A stretch of 64,000 bases of DNA from Oscillospiraceae bacterium HV4-5-C5C (GCA_012034405.1 JAAVLZ010000002.1:62001-126000); one strand, 5' to 3'. Positions 38,520 to 46,847 are shown, counted from the first letter of the stretch. Notes: generated by a model from the sequence alone, not told the origin. Made by a program: numbers and translations.

Positions 38520-39764
38520 ATGCTTAAGAGACAGACGCTATGGACCAGAACCCTGGCCCTCACCCTGTCAGGTCTTTTGACCCTGACTGCCTGCGGCAGC
38601 ACCGGCAGCTCGGAGACCCGGTCTGCCGGTACCTCCAGCCTGGCACAAGTATCAACCGCTTCAGAGCCCGTTCCCCCAGCGGCGACGAGCGCCCAGACTG
38701 ACACCGGCAGTCAGCCTGCTGGCAGTCAGAGCCAGACTGCCAGCCAGACTGCCAGCCAGACTGCGGGCTCCAGTGCCGGTCAGACTGTCAGTTTTACTGA
38801 TGATACCGGGCGGGAGCTTACCTTACCGGCAGATTTAGCCCGCATCGCGCCCAGCGGCGTGATGGCCCAGATGTTTATTTTAGCCCTGGCTCCCGACCTG
38901 CTGGTCAGTATTGCCGCCCAATATAATGAGCAGGCGCAGGGTTACATTGATCCGGCTGTTTTGAGCCTGCCGGTTATCGGCGCTTTTTACGGTGACGACA
39001 ACCTCAATCTGGAGGAAATCGCGTCTTTAGGCGCCCAGGTCGTCATAGATATGGGGGAGGCCAAAAAGAGCATTACGGAGGACATGGACAGTATTACGGC
39101 AGCCACCGATATCCCTGCTGTTCACATTGACGCTACCCTTGAAAGCACCGGCGAAGCCTTCCGCAAGCTGGGGAAACTGCTGGGCAGGGAAGAACAGGCA
39201 GAAAAGCTGGCTGCCTATTTTGAGGATACCTATAGCCTCATTCAATCCGTCATGCAGGAAGTCGGCGAAGATAATAAAACTTCCGCCCTGTATCTGCTGG
39301 GCGATCAGGGCCAGAATGTCATTGCGACCGGTTCATTCCATGCCGAGGTGCTGAATCTGATGACCAATAATCTGGCGGTGGTAGACGATCCCTCATCTAA
39401 AGGCAGCGGTAATGAGACAGACCTGGAGCAGATCCTGCTCTGGAATCCGGATGTCATCCTGTTTGCCCCGGACAGTATTTATGAGGTGGTAGCTGAGGAT
39501 CCCGCCTGGCAGAATCTGACCGCGATCAAGAACGGCAGCTATTATGAAGTGCCTTTTGGTCCGTATAACTGGATGGGCAGTCCGCCGTCGATCAATCGCT
39601 ATCTGGGCATGCTCTGGCTGGGCAAGCTGCTGTATCCGGAGCAGGCCACCTATGATCTATATGAGAAAGTCAGTGAATACTACCAGCTCATGTACCAATA
39701 TGACCTGACCAAGGAAGCTTATGAGCAGCTGACGGCTAAGGCTCTGCCTCAAGTAACTGAATAA
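38520..39764 (+). CDS. FecB-like metal-chelate binding lipoprotein
   Basis: A 414-residue periplasmic-binding-type lipoprotein. The lipobox is LTLTACG (Cys about 23). A very long Ser/Thr/Gln/Ala linker (about 25-95, repeated SQTA units) precedes the binding fold. VSFTDDTGRELTLP marks the start of the TroA/FecB fold and IASLGAQVVIDMGEAKK the first lobe. EVPFGPYNWMGSPPSINRYLGMLWLGKLLYP is the typical C-terminal lobe. The ribosome site is GAGGAG. Its 3' end overlaps the convergent LysR gene by 29 bases. Confidence 0.9.
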   Translation: MLKRQTLWTRTLALTLSGLLTLTACGSTGSSETRSAGTSSLAQVSTASEPVPPAATSAQTDTGSQPAGSQSQTASQTASQTAGSSAGQTVSFTDDTGRELTLPADLARIAPSGVMAQMFILALAPDLLVSIAAQYNEQAQGYIDPAVLSLPVIGAFYGDDNLNLEEIASLGAQVVIDMGEAKKSITEDMDSITAATDIPAVHIDATLESTGEAFRKLGKLLGREEQAEKLAAYFEDTYSLIQSVMQEVGEDNKTSALYLLGDQGQNVIATGSFHAEVLNLMTNNLAVVDDPSSKGSGNETDLEQILLWNPDVILFAPDSIYEVVAEDPAWQNLTAIKNGSYYEVPFGPYNWMGSPPSINRYLGMLWLGKLLYPEQATYDLYEKVSEYYQLMYQYDLTKEAYEQLTAKALPQVTE

Positions 39765-40620
39765 AGTCAGCTGCTGCCGGATCAGCTGTCCAGGTCTTTA
39801 AGTGAATCAGCCTGAGGCTGCGGCTGAGATCTAAATCCCGCACGGCCAGCTCCTGCAGGCTGCCTTGCCTCAGCTGATCCAGCGCCAGAATCCGGGGCAG
39901 AATGGCTACGCCCAGTCCCTGACTGGCGGCACTGAGCAAAGCGGTCGAACTATGGCTTTCCCAGACCGGCTCCGGACAGCTGAGCTCTGCTGCCGCCAAA
40001 GCCTGCTCAAAGCGCTCCCGCGTGCCGCTGCCGGCTTCCCTCAGCAGCAGCGGCAGCTGCAGCAGCCCGCGGGCGTCGAGCCCCGCTCCGGAACTGCCCG
40101 CCGGGCAAAGCTGAGGCAAGGCCAGGGCACACAGGCGGTCCTGCTTGAAAACGCGGCTGCTTAACCGGTCAGAATGTACCAGCCCTTCAATCAGGGCAAA
40201 ATCCAGTTCGTGGCGCAAAACAGCCTGTTCAATCAAGTCGGAGCTGGCTACCTTGACTCTGACCTGGACCTGCGGCTGCCGCTTTGCGTAGGCGGAGACC
40301 AGGTCCGGCAGAAGTTTGCTGCCGATGGACAGTGTCGCGCCGATACGGAGTTGCTGTCTGACTGACCACCCCTGGGCCAGCTGCTCCAGTTCATCCAGCT
40401 GTGCCAGGATCGGCCGGATTTGCTCCAGTAACTGCTGACCATTAGCGGTCAATACCAGCCGGCGGGAAACCCGCTCAAACAAGCGCGTATCATAGCTGGT
40501 TTCAAGCTCGCGAATGGCGCTGCTGACAGCAGGCTGGGACAGGTGCAGCCGCCGGCTGGCGCCGGTCATACTGCCAGCCTGGCAGACTGCTGCAAAAATT
40601 CTGAGTAGCCGTAAGGTCAT
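39736..40620 (-). CDS. LysR-family transcriptional regulator
   Basis: 294 residues from ATG 40620 (CAGGAGC upstream); a 36-codon N-terminal extension to 40728 is open but unlikely. The HTH is AVCQAGSMTGASRRLHLSQPAVSSAIRELE (about 11-40). The effector domain has LLLREAGSGTRERFEQAL, as in CysB/CysL-like regulators. It is divergent from the TSCPD gene (137 bases apart) and overlaps the binding-protein gene tail-to-tail. Candidate regulator of one of these neighbours. Confidence 0.9.
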   Translation of the reverse strand: MTLRLLRIFAAVCQAGSMTGASRRLHLSQPAVSSAIRELETSYDTRLFERVSRRLVLTANGQQLLEQIRPILAQLDELEQLAQGWSVRQQLRIGATLSIGSKLLPDLVSAYAKRQPQVQVRVKVASSDLIEQAVLRHELDFALIEGLVHSDRLSSRVFKQDRLCALALPQLCPAGSSGAGLDARGLLQLPLLLREAGSGTRERFEQALAAAELSCPEPVWESHSSTALLSAASQGLGVAILPRILALDQLRQGSLQELAVRDLDLSRSLRLIHLKTWTADPAAADFIQLLEAEP

Positions 40621-40757
40621 GATTTGCTCCTGGAGGGCAGTCTTGCGCCGCGACCAAGGCGCCGCCACGGCTGGGGGGGCAGGACGGCAGGCTTTACAAG
40701 CGGGGCAGCCAGGAGCATTATAGCTCATGATATATTTTTAGCCCATAAGGAGAAAGC

Positions 40758-41018
40758 ATGTCTGAAACAGTACATCATTATAAGACCCAGGGTGTTTGTT
40801 CGCGGGAAATCCGCTTTGAGGTAACCGATGGTCAGGTCCACCATGTCGTATTTGAGGGGGGCTGCCGGGGCAACACCAAAGGCGTGGCCGCTCTGGCTGA
40901 GGGTATGCCGGTCCAAGAGGTGATCCGGCGTTTACAGGGGATACCCTGCCAGGGCCAGCATTCTTGTCCGGATGAGCTGGCTCAGGCCTTGCTGCAGTAT
41001 CAGCAGGGCCAGCTATAA
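40758..41018 (+). CDS. TSCPD-domain protein (TIGR03905-type)
   Basis: An 86-residue protein. GVCSREIRFEVTDG, VVFEGGCRGNTKGVAAL and GIPCQGQHSCPDELAQAL are the conserved blocks, with four cysteines (in GVCS, GGCRGN, IPCQ and HSCPD). The TSCPD domain also occurs in NrdJ-type reductases, but this stand-alone form has no proven function. A redox or metal-binding role is suggested by the cysteines. The ribosome site is AAGGAG. Confidence 0.87.
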   Translation: MSETVHHYKTQGVCSREIRFEVTDGQVHHVVFEGGCRGNTKGVAALAEGMPVQEVIRRLQGIPCQGQHSCPDELAQALLQYQQGQL

Positions 41019-41468
41019 ATAGATACCGCCTGGACAGTTACCAGCCAGGCGCTCTGCCTGTAAACGCGTTGCTTTTCTCAACCAGCCCGTGCCTGGCGTT
41101 TGCGGGGAGTCCCTTATATCAGATTTGCCTGGCTTTACATTGGGACATCATAGCGCCGTTGGCTTGGTACAGAACTGTGATCAGGATGATACAAAGCCAC
41201 CTGCGTCAGATTTTTCTTATCTGATGCAGGTGACCGCCTTGTCTTAGCAAGATCCTGGTGCTCAACCCATAACCCGGCGGAGCATAGCTCTGTTATCATC
41301 CTTCCAAACCCTGTTCTGCAGGACTATTCGTTCCCGCCTGATAAGCATAACCATACCCCCAAAGCTATTTTGCGTATCCCTGCTGTTTAGCTTCAGGGGT
41401 GCAGTTCATTGCCAGCGACCAGTCTGATTCGCTCAGGCTTGGTGCCCTCAGATCCCGGGCTTATGGAC
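41019..41468. other. Intergenic region with two hairpins
   Basis: 450 bases between the TSCPD gene and the convergent carbohydrate permease. Hairpin 41027-41051 (CGCCTGG/CCAGGCG) and hairpin 41198-41232 (14-base stem CACCTGCGTCAGAT/ATCTGATGCAGGTG, one G-U pair, loop TTTTCTT) are visible. Neither is followed by a T tract on the plus strand. No open frame with a ribosome site is convincing. Confidence 0.5.
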
Positions 41469-42344
41469 TTAACCTTTGGTCGCCCCCAGGGTCAGACCTT
41501 CAATCAGGAAGTTTTGCGCCAGCACATACAGCAGGATCAGCGGAATGACGGATATAACAATGGCGGCCATGCGGGCATTCGGCGCAATATAATCAATACC
41601 TGAGGTTGATTCGGAAGAGAGCGTCAGCTGCTTTAAGACCAGCGGCAGAGTGTAATACTTCGCGTCAGAGATGATTGTAGCCGGCAGCATCAGCGCATTC
41701 CATTTACTGATGAATTCCAGGAACGAGATAGCTGCAATACCGGGCAGCGACAGGGGCAGATAAATCAGCCGGAAGATCTGAAACTCAGTAGCGGAGTCTA
41801 TCCTGGCCGCCTCCGCCAGCGCCCCGGGAACCCCTTCAAAATAATTCTTCAGCAGCATGATGGCAAAGCCTGATACCAGACCGTTAAGAATCAGACCCGG
41901 GTAACTGTTCAGCAGGCTCAGCTGCTTATTCAGTACATAGACTGAAATCAATGTCAGGTCTCCCGGGATGGTCAGCGTGACCAGAATCAGGCCCGCCAGC
42001 CAGCGGCGCAGGGGTAACTGTTCAATGACCAGCACATAGGCTGCCATCAAGGACAAAAACAACTCCAGCAGGACGCCGATGGCTGAAACAGACAGCGAAT
42101 TCACAAAGGCGGTGCCAAGATCCGCCCGCTCCCAAACCGTGCGAAACCCATCCAGTGAAAAGTGATCCGGCCATAGTTTAACGCCTGCTGCCATTGATCC
42201 CTGCCTGGTTGAAAAGGCGACCGCAAACACGTAAAGGAACGGGATCAGCATACTTAAAAACATCAAGCCTAAAAACAGATGGTTAATTATTTGCAGGGGC
42301 AGACTGAGCTGGTTCAGGCGCCTTGCGGATGAAGGATGCTTCAT
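41469..42344 (-). CDS. Carbohydrate ABC transporter permease, MalG/YtcP type
   Basis: 291 residues with six helices. The EAA coupling loop is GVPGALAEAARIDSATEFQIFRLIYLPLSLPGIAAISFL (about 175-213). LFLGLMFLSMLIPFLYVFAVAFSTRQ at the N-terminus fits the LplC/YtcP subfamily. The ribosome site is AAGGAGA. Last gene of the binding protein-permease-permease unit. The ATPase is not encoded nearby; such systems usually share an MsmK-like ATPase. Confidence 0.92.
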   Translation of the reverse strand: MKHPSSARRLNQLSLPLQIINHLFLGLMFLSMLIPFLYVFAVAFSTRQGSMAAGVKLWPDHFSLDGFRTVWERADLGTAFVNSLSVSAIGVLLELFLSLMAAYVLVIEQLPLRRWLAGLILVTLTIPGDLTLISVYVLNKQLSLLNSYPGLILNGLVSGFAIMLLKNYFEGVPGALAEAARIDSATEFQIFRLIYLPLSLPGIAAISFLEFISKWNALMLPATIISDAKYYTLPLVLKQLTLSSESTSGIDYIAPNARMAAIVISVIPLILLYVLAQNFLIEGLTLGATKG

Positions 42345-42355
42345 ATTGGATCTCC

Positions 42356-43249
42356 TTAAAGCCAGCTTTTTTTAATCCGGCTGATCAGTAAACTGGTTAA
42401 TAAAGTCAGTCCCAGGGTGATGAGCAAGACCACAGTAGCGGCGGCGGTAGCCAGTCCGATTTTAAACTGACTGATGCCAACGGTAAAAATATAGAGCAGG
42501 ACGGTTCTGATCCGGGGCAGAATCGCCGCGTTTTGCATGACATAGGCCTGATCAAAATTACGCAGGATACCTGTCACCCCCAGCAAAACCAGCATCAGCA
42601 GCGTTGGCCGGAGCGCCGGCAGGGTTATGTGTTGTATTTGCCTGGCCCGGCTGGCGCCATCCATCAGAGCGGCTTCATACAAACCGGGATCGATCCCGCT
42701 CACCACCGCCATCAAAATGACCACGTTATATCCGGCGTTTTTCCAGGCGGCTGAGAGGATGAAGACCGGCTGGGCGGCTTTCATATTGCTCAGAATAACC
42801 AGGGGCCGGGCGCCGGCCAGCTTGATCAGGTCGTTCAGCAGGCCATTGGCGGATAGCATGTAGATCCACAGGCTGCCGATCACTGTCCAGGAAAACAAGA
42901 AGGGAAGGAACGTCAGCGTTTGAAGGCTTTGTTTAAAGCACTTCAGCCGGATTTCCGTCAGACCCAGCACCAGCAGGACGGCCAGCGATAAGGTCAGAAC
43001 CAGGCCACCAAAGCCAATGATCAGCGAATTCTGCACGGACTGACGGAAGGTAGCGTCCTGGAGTACTGCCTGATAGTTGCTTAACCCGGCAAACTCAGCC
43101 TGACCAATTAACCGGCTTTCCTGAAAGCTCTGGATAAAACCCAGGATCAGAGGATAAAAGGAGAATACCGCAAAGTAAAGGAGCACCGGCAGGATCATGA
43201 TGTATAAAAATGTGTATTTTTTAGCTGTTCGTAAAGTTTTCATCAGCAT
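42356..43249 (-). CDS. Carbohydrate ABC transporter permease, MalF/LplB type
   Basis: 297 residues with six helices. The N-terminal YTFLYIMILPVLLYFAVFSFYPLILGFIQSFQ is typical of LplB/YteP. The EAA loop is GIDPGLYEAALMDGASRARQIQHITLPALRPTLLML. It lies 12 bases from both its neighbours. The start could be ATG 43249 or ATG 43243; neither has a strong ribosome site. Confidence 0.92.
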   Translation of the reverse strand: MLMKTLRTAKKYTFLYIMILPVLLYFAVFSFYPLILGFIQSFQESRLIGQAEFAGLSNYQAVLQDATFRQSVQNSLIIGFGGLVLTLSLAVLLVLGLTEIRLKCFKQSLQTLTFLPFLFSWTVIGSLWIYMLSANGLLNDLIKLAGARPLVILSNMKAAQPVFILSAAWKNAGYNVVILMAVVSGIDPGLYEAALMDGASRARQIQHITLPALRPTLLMLVLLGVTGILRNFDQAYVMQNAAILPRIRTVLLYIFTVGISQFKIGLATAAATVVLLITLGLTLLTSLLISRIKKSWL

Positions 43250-43261
43250 ACCGGTCTTTCA

Positions 43262-44857
43262 TCAGGCAACCGTAATGACTCCGGCGTCCTTAAGCGCCTG
43301 CCGCATTTGCTGCAGACCTTCATCAATACTGAGATCGCCCTGAATCATACTGATCGCATAACGACCGGCTATTTCCTTATAGCTGTTGGTTTTATCGGTG
43401 CTGAGTTCCGGCGTGGCATATTTCAGGTAAGTCATGGCATTTTCAAAGCCCGGATTAGCGGCTACTGGCGTTAAGTAGCTGTCGCTCAGGGAAACCGGAG
43501 CGCCATGATCTTTCCCGTGACTTTGACCGATATCCGTTAACGTGATGCTGCCATTTTCAACCGTCCAGTCGTAGCCCTCAATCCCGATACCCAGCAGGTT
43601 GCCGCCGGTTTGGGTACCAAAATACTCCAGTACTCTGAAAGCGCCGTCAGGATTACTGGCGTTTACCGGTATAGCCCATAGCGAAGCATCGCCCCGGGCC
43701 AGCATGTAATCGCCGTCAGCGGTCTTGGTGCCAGGCAGCGCCACCGCTTCAAACTCGTCCGGATACTGACCGTCAGCATTGACGTTGTATAGACCGGTCC
43801 AGGCAGCCCAGTCAACGAAAACCGCTACTTTGCCTTCCTGAAACTTGCTGCGCATGTCGCCGGAGCTTTGGGTAAAGGAATCCGGGTCCAGCAAGCCCTC
43901 ATCATAAAGCTTTTTTAACCAGGTCCATACCGGCTTACTGGCTTCAGACGATATCGGGACATCATAATTTCCGTCCGCATCTTGAGTGATGCCGGTTTTG
44001 AGACCAACGGAAGAAAACCAGGGTTGTAAATCCCAGACTGTACTTAAGACCAGGCTTAAGCCATAAAAGTCAGTGGCAGAAGCCTGCGCTTTCATGGCTT
44101 TCATGACGTTATAATAACCATCCAGGGTTGGTTCAATTGTATCAGGATCAATTCCGGCGCTGCGGGCTGCGGCCGCGTTCAGGTTAACCAGCCGGTGAAC
44201 TTCCTTTTTATTGAAGCTGGCGTATAATTTGCCGTCAATCTTGATCTGTTCCCATTCAGAAGCCGCGACCACCGCGGTATCTCCTAAAATTCTGGACTGG
44301 GCAATCCGGTCAGTCAGGTCAGTCAGAACCCCTTGATTCACCAGATTCTGCTGGTCAGGCGCATTGAGATAGATGAGATCATAGACGTCGCCTGCCGCCA
44401 GCTTTTGCTGAAGCGCCGTGCTGTAGTCTGCCGGCTTTTCCATTTCTACATCTAAGCCGGTATCCTGACCCAGCTGCTGGGCAAACAGCGCCATTTCCTC
44501 ATCGTCCTTACCGCCGGTCACACTGGTGAGAATTTTGACTGTACCGGAGGCCGGGGTCAGTAAAGCGTCCAGATCTTCTGTCTCGCCTGTCAGACTGGAC
44601 GCATCCGCGGCGGAGGTGCTGCTGTCTGCAGCAGAGGCGGCCGCGGTCGGAGCAGCGGACTGGCTGGCTGCAGTTGGCGCCGCACTATTGTTAGCGCTCT
44701 GACTGGTGGCGGTACTGCCGGTGGTGAGCACGCTGTCTGCTGTCGTAGCGGCCGTTTCAGAACTGACTTGCGTGGCGGTGCCAGAGCTTTGACAAGCTGA
44801 GAGCAGCAAGGTTGCAGCGAGCATACCGCTCATGATTGCCTGTAGTTTCTTTTTCAT
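43262..44857 (-). CDS. Carbohydrate-binding lipoprotein (LplA/YtcQ type)
   Basis: 531 residues. The signal peptide has the lipobox LLSACQS (Cys about 22), followed by a Ser/Thr/Ala-rich linker to about residue 95. The family-1 solute-binding fold follows (TVKILTSVTGGKDDEEMALFAQQLGQ, then DVYDLIYLNAPDQ). FQEGKVAVFVDWAAW lies in the sugar-binding cleft of related proteins. Large size and the LplB/YtcP-like permeases suggest oligo- or aldobiuronate-type sugars. The ribosome site is GAGGAGG. First gene of the unit. Confidence 0.9.
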   Translation of the reverse strand: MKKKLQAIMSGMLAATLLLSACQSSGTATQVSSETAATTADSVLTTGSTATSQSANNSAAPTAASQSAAPTAAASAADSSTSAADASSLTGETEDLDALLTPASGTVKILTSVTGGKDDEEMALFAQQLGQDTGLDVEMEKPADYSTALQQKLAAGDVYDLIYLNAPDQQNLVNQGVLTDLTDRIAQSRILGDTAVVAASEWEQIKIDGKLYASFNKKEVHRLVNLNAAAARSAGIDPDTIEPTLDGYYNVMKAMKAQASATDFYGLSLVLSTVWDLQPWFSSVGLKTGITQDADGNYDVPISSEASKPVWTWLKKLYDEGLLDPDSFTQSSGDMRSKFQEGKVAVFVDWAAWTGLYNVNADGQYPDEFEAVALPGTKTADGDYMLARGDASLWAIPVNASNPDGAFRVLEYFGTQTGGNLLGIGIEGYDWTVENGSITLTDIGQSHGKDHGAPVSLSDSYLTPVAANPGFENAMTYLKYATPELSTDKTNSYKEIAGRYAISMIQGDLSIDEGLQQMRQALKDAGVITVA

Positions 44858-44981
44858 GTTTTGTCCTCCTCATTAGTGACTAGAACTGATCCTAGCTGAG
44901 CTAACAGAGGAGGACAAGCAAAAAACTAGTAAATTAGACAAATTCTAACATAAAAATTGTTAAAAATAACAAGGGCTTAAC

Positions 44982-45015
44982 AAGCCGGCAGCGGATGGCT
45001 TTCCTTGGCCGGCTT
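44982..45015 (-). terminator. Hairpin terminating the small NHLP-like gene
   Basis: AAGCCGGC and GCCGGCTT pair over an 18-base loop just downstream of the small minus-strand gene ending at 45024. The following minus-strand bases GTTAAGCCC give only a weak U tract. Confidence 0.45.
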
Positions 45016-45023
45016 AGGTCTGC

Positions 45024-45242
45024 CTAGAACAGCTTACCGAATCCGCTCAATTTAGCGCTGATATCATCAGCACCCAATTTAGCTTTAATTCCTGAAACCA
45101 AGGTCTGCATCTGTTCCTGGGGGAAATCCACTCCCACTAACTCACTGGCGGTCCCGACCGGGTCTGACGTGAATTTTTGCCGCAGCTGGGGGTCAGACTT
45201 CAGTTTTTCCACGATGTCCTGAATCTTTTTTTGTAAATTCAT
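45024..45242 (-). CDS. Small Nif11/NHLP-leader-like protein
   Basis: A 72-residue acidic helical protein. LKSDPQLRQKFTSDPVGTASELVGVDFPQEQ resembles the 'DP-x-x-R-x-x-x-x-x-DP' pattern of nitrile-hydratase-like and Nif11 leader peptides. The C-terminus GADDISAKLSGFGKLF has no cysteine core. ATG 45242 is preferred over ATG 45248 because AAGGAG is too close to the latter. Small proteins of this type, of unknown function, occur in Clostridia. No YcaO, LanM or radical-SAM maturase is nearby, so a RiPP role is only a possibility. Confidence 0.6.
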   Translation of the reverse strand: MNLQKKIQDIVEKLKSDPQLRQKFTSDPVGTASELVGVDFPQEQMQTLVSGIKAKLGADDISAKLSGFGKLF

Positions 45243-45539
45243 GATCATACTCCTTTTTAAATGTTGTCAGCAAAGCTGTCCGGGGCGTGTCGCCTGATCT
45301 GTGTGACCGGCTACAGTCATTATTGTAATGAATGTGCTAACCTTCTGAGCGCGGAAAAGATACGCCTGCGGCAAATAGGATCAAAGTGCCGGCACTACCC
45401 CGCAAAAGGCGGATAACTTATCAGCTGAAAGCTGGATCTGACTGAAAGCAAGCAGGAAATGAACCTGTATCTTTGCTGGGATTGACAAAGTAAAGGGAAA
45501 AATCTACTCTATGACTGTAATTTCAGCATGGGTCATATG

Positions 45540-45907
45540 GTGATGAGATCGCGACATTGTTTACCCGGCGGGAAGAGATGATTATTCCGGGCAAGTTCCA
45601 GCCCCGGCGCGGGAGAGCGCCGTATCCCTGGGCGTACGCCGTAACACTGTGGCTTTGCCTGCTGAAGCCGCCGGGATTACCAAAGGCGCGTTCTATAAAA
45701 GCTGCGTCTCCAGAGAACTGCTGTTTTTTGATATCCTGGAGGGGCTGCACGCGGAAGGCAGTGAAGCTGCTGCCGCGGCGCTGGCCAATAAGCGGCGCAT
45801 TCTCCGCCGGTGCGGGGGGCGCTACTGCTAATTGCCTGTAAGCATGAGATCGGCAGACGCTATTCACAGGTGCCGGAAACGCTGATGCGCGGTGCCTGCC
45901 GGGAACT
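45540..45907 (+). pseudogene. Degenerate TetR-family regulator
   Basis: At 45649-45760 the frame reads AAGITKGAFYKSCVSRELLFFDILEGL, the recognition helix and following region of a TetR regulator. Sequence before and after falls in other frames (RRNTVALPAE before; RYSQVPETLMRGACRELF before the stop near 45906). No intact frame covers a full TetR (about 190 residues), so it is frameshifted and shortened. It is followed by a good terminator and then the iron-box-like palindrome. Confidence 0.65.
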
Positions 45908-45916
45908 GTTTTGATG

Positions 45917-45944
45917 AAGCCGGCTTTAGCCACCGGCTTTTTTT
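45917..45944 (+). terminator. Terminator after the TetR remnant
   Basis: A seven-base stem (AAGCCGG with CCGGCTT), loop CTTTAGCCA, then a run of T through 45944. It isolates the downstream gene cluster from read-through. Confidence 0.85.
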
Positions 45945-45954
45945 ACCAGTGAGA

Positions 45955-45971
45955 GTTAGGGCTAACTAACC
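45955..45971. promoter_or_regulatory. DtxR/IdeR-like palindrome, GTTAG-N6-CTAACC
   Basis: GTTAG-GGCTAA-CTAACC lies 36 bases before the ATG of the first mini-ORF of the 46-50 kb cluster. The core resembles the iron-responsive DtxR/IdeR box (TTAGGTTAGGCTAACCTAA). The same half-sites with the same 6-base spacing occur twice at 59147-59189 before a DUF3793-flavodoxin operon. Confidence 0.6.
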
Positions 45972-46007
45972 AAGTGCCAGCCCATCTTTGCTTCAGGAGG
46001 TGTTTTT

Positions 46008-46125
46008 ATGTATCTGTCCGATCTTTCCTGATGAGAAGGCGGCAGGCCGGAAACCCCGGCTTACCGCCTGTACGCCAAAGGTGACGCTGGATAAGGTCAA
46101 GTCCATCGTCGCCTGCTCCTGCTAA
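46008..46125 (+). pseudogene. Frameshifted Cys-rich mini-ORF
   Basis: A strong ribosome site (AGGAGG, 45995-46000) precedes ATG 46008, which reads MYLSDLS and stops. One base out of frame the sequence continues as an open 31-codon stretch (46030-46122) ending TACTPKV...IVACSC, with stop TAA 46123-46125. Removing one base from the run of T near 46024-46026 would give a 38-residue peptide with a Cys-Ser-Cys end. It sits directly before the ATC-hydrolase gene, whose ribosome site begins right after its stop. It may be a broken gene, a sequencing error, or a 7-codon leader; no family recognised. Confidence 0.4.
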
Positions 46126-46142
46126 AAGGAGGGAACTGACCG

Positions 46143-46847
46143 ATGAAGTATAACGGATTTTACTTTGCGCTTTTTCAGGGCACCATGAAAAAGGTATTGA
46201 CAGAGCGGTGCGGCCAGACTGTTGCCGTGCAGACCCTGCGCGCGGCCAGACCGCTGTACCGGAATCTGGTGGCGGAGATGCCGGATCTGGGAGACGGTAA
46301 CCCTATGGCCTTCAACGCGCTGTTCGCTCTGGCGTTTGTCGCACCCTATCTGGCCAGCGGAAAGCAGATTCCGCCGGAAACGGTACAGGAGATGATGCGC
46401 CGCAGCCTGCTGCACGTCAGGTTTTACTTTTCAGCCAAAGATCTGAACTCGGAAAAGGGCCAGGCCGCCATCAAAAAGCGTGTCATGAAATATATCCGCT
46501 GGTACAACGAGGATAAGCAGCGCAGCTACCCCACGTCCTTTCTGGTGGACGAGGTAGGAAAACCCTATGAAGACGCCTGCTATTACCGCATTACCCGCTG
46601 CCCTATCTGCACCTACTGCAAAAGAATCGGGGCGAAGGAACTGATGCCCCTGCTGTGCGAACTGGACGAGCTGATGATTTCACTGGAGCACGGCGTGCTG
46701 CACCGGGAGCAGACCATCGCCTCCGGCGGGGCATATTGCGACTACTATATCACCGGTGACCGGGAGCTTTGTCCGTCTCCGGCGAAACCGCGCGAGCTGA
46801 ATGCCGCTCATGCTGGAACAGAGGCAGAAAAAAGTGACCATTCCTGA
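46143..46847 (+). CDS. L-2-amino-thiazoline-4-carboxylate hydrolase-family protein
   Basis: A 234-residue protein resembling the ATC_hydrolase domain family. The C-terminal part has the conserved YRITRCPICTYCKRIGAKELMPLLCELDE and ASGGAYCDYYITGD blocks, with Cys and Asp at the expected positions. The original enzyme opens L-2-amino-thiazoline-4-carboxylate to N-carbamoyl-cysteine, but most family members, usually in Clostridia, are uncharacterised. The ribosome site is AGGAGG. It leads the 46-50 kb cluster behind the iron-box-like palindrome. Confidence 0.78.
   Translation: MKYNGFYFALFQGTMKKVLTERCGQTVAVQTLRAARPLYRNLVAEMPDLGDGNPMAFNALFALAFVAPYLASGKQIPPETVQEMMRRSLLHVRFYFSAKDLNSEKGQAAIKKRVMKYIRWYNEDKQRSYPTSFLVDEVGKPYEDACYYRITRCPICTYCKRIGAKELMPLLCELDELMISLEHGVLHREQTIASGGAYCDYYITGDRELCPSPAKPRELNAAHAGTEAEKSDHS

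Noticed and set aside
40621-40728. N-terminal extension of the LysR gene with a GCPACKAC motif
   Set aside because: The Cys motif is attractive, but the ribosome site and family alignment put the start at 40620.
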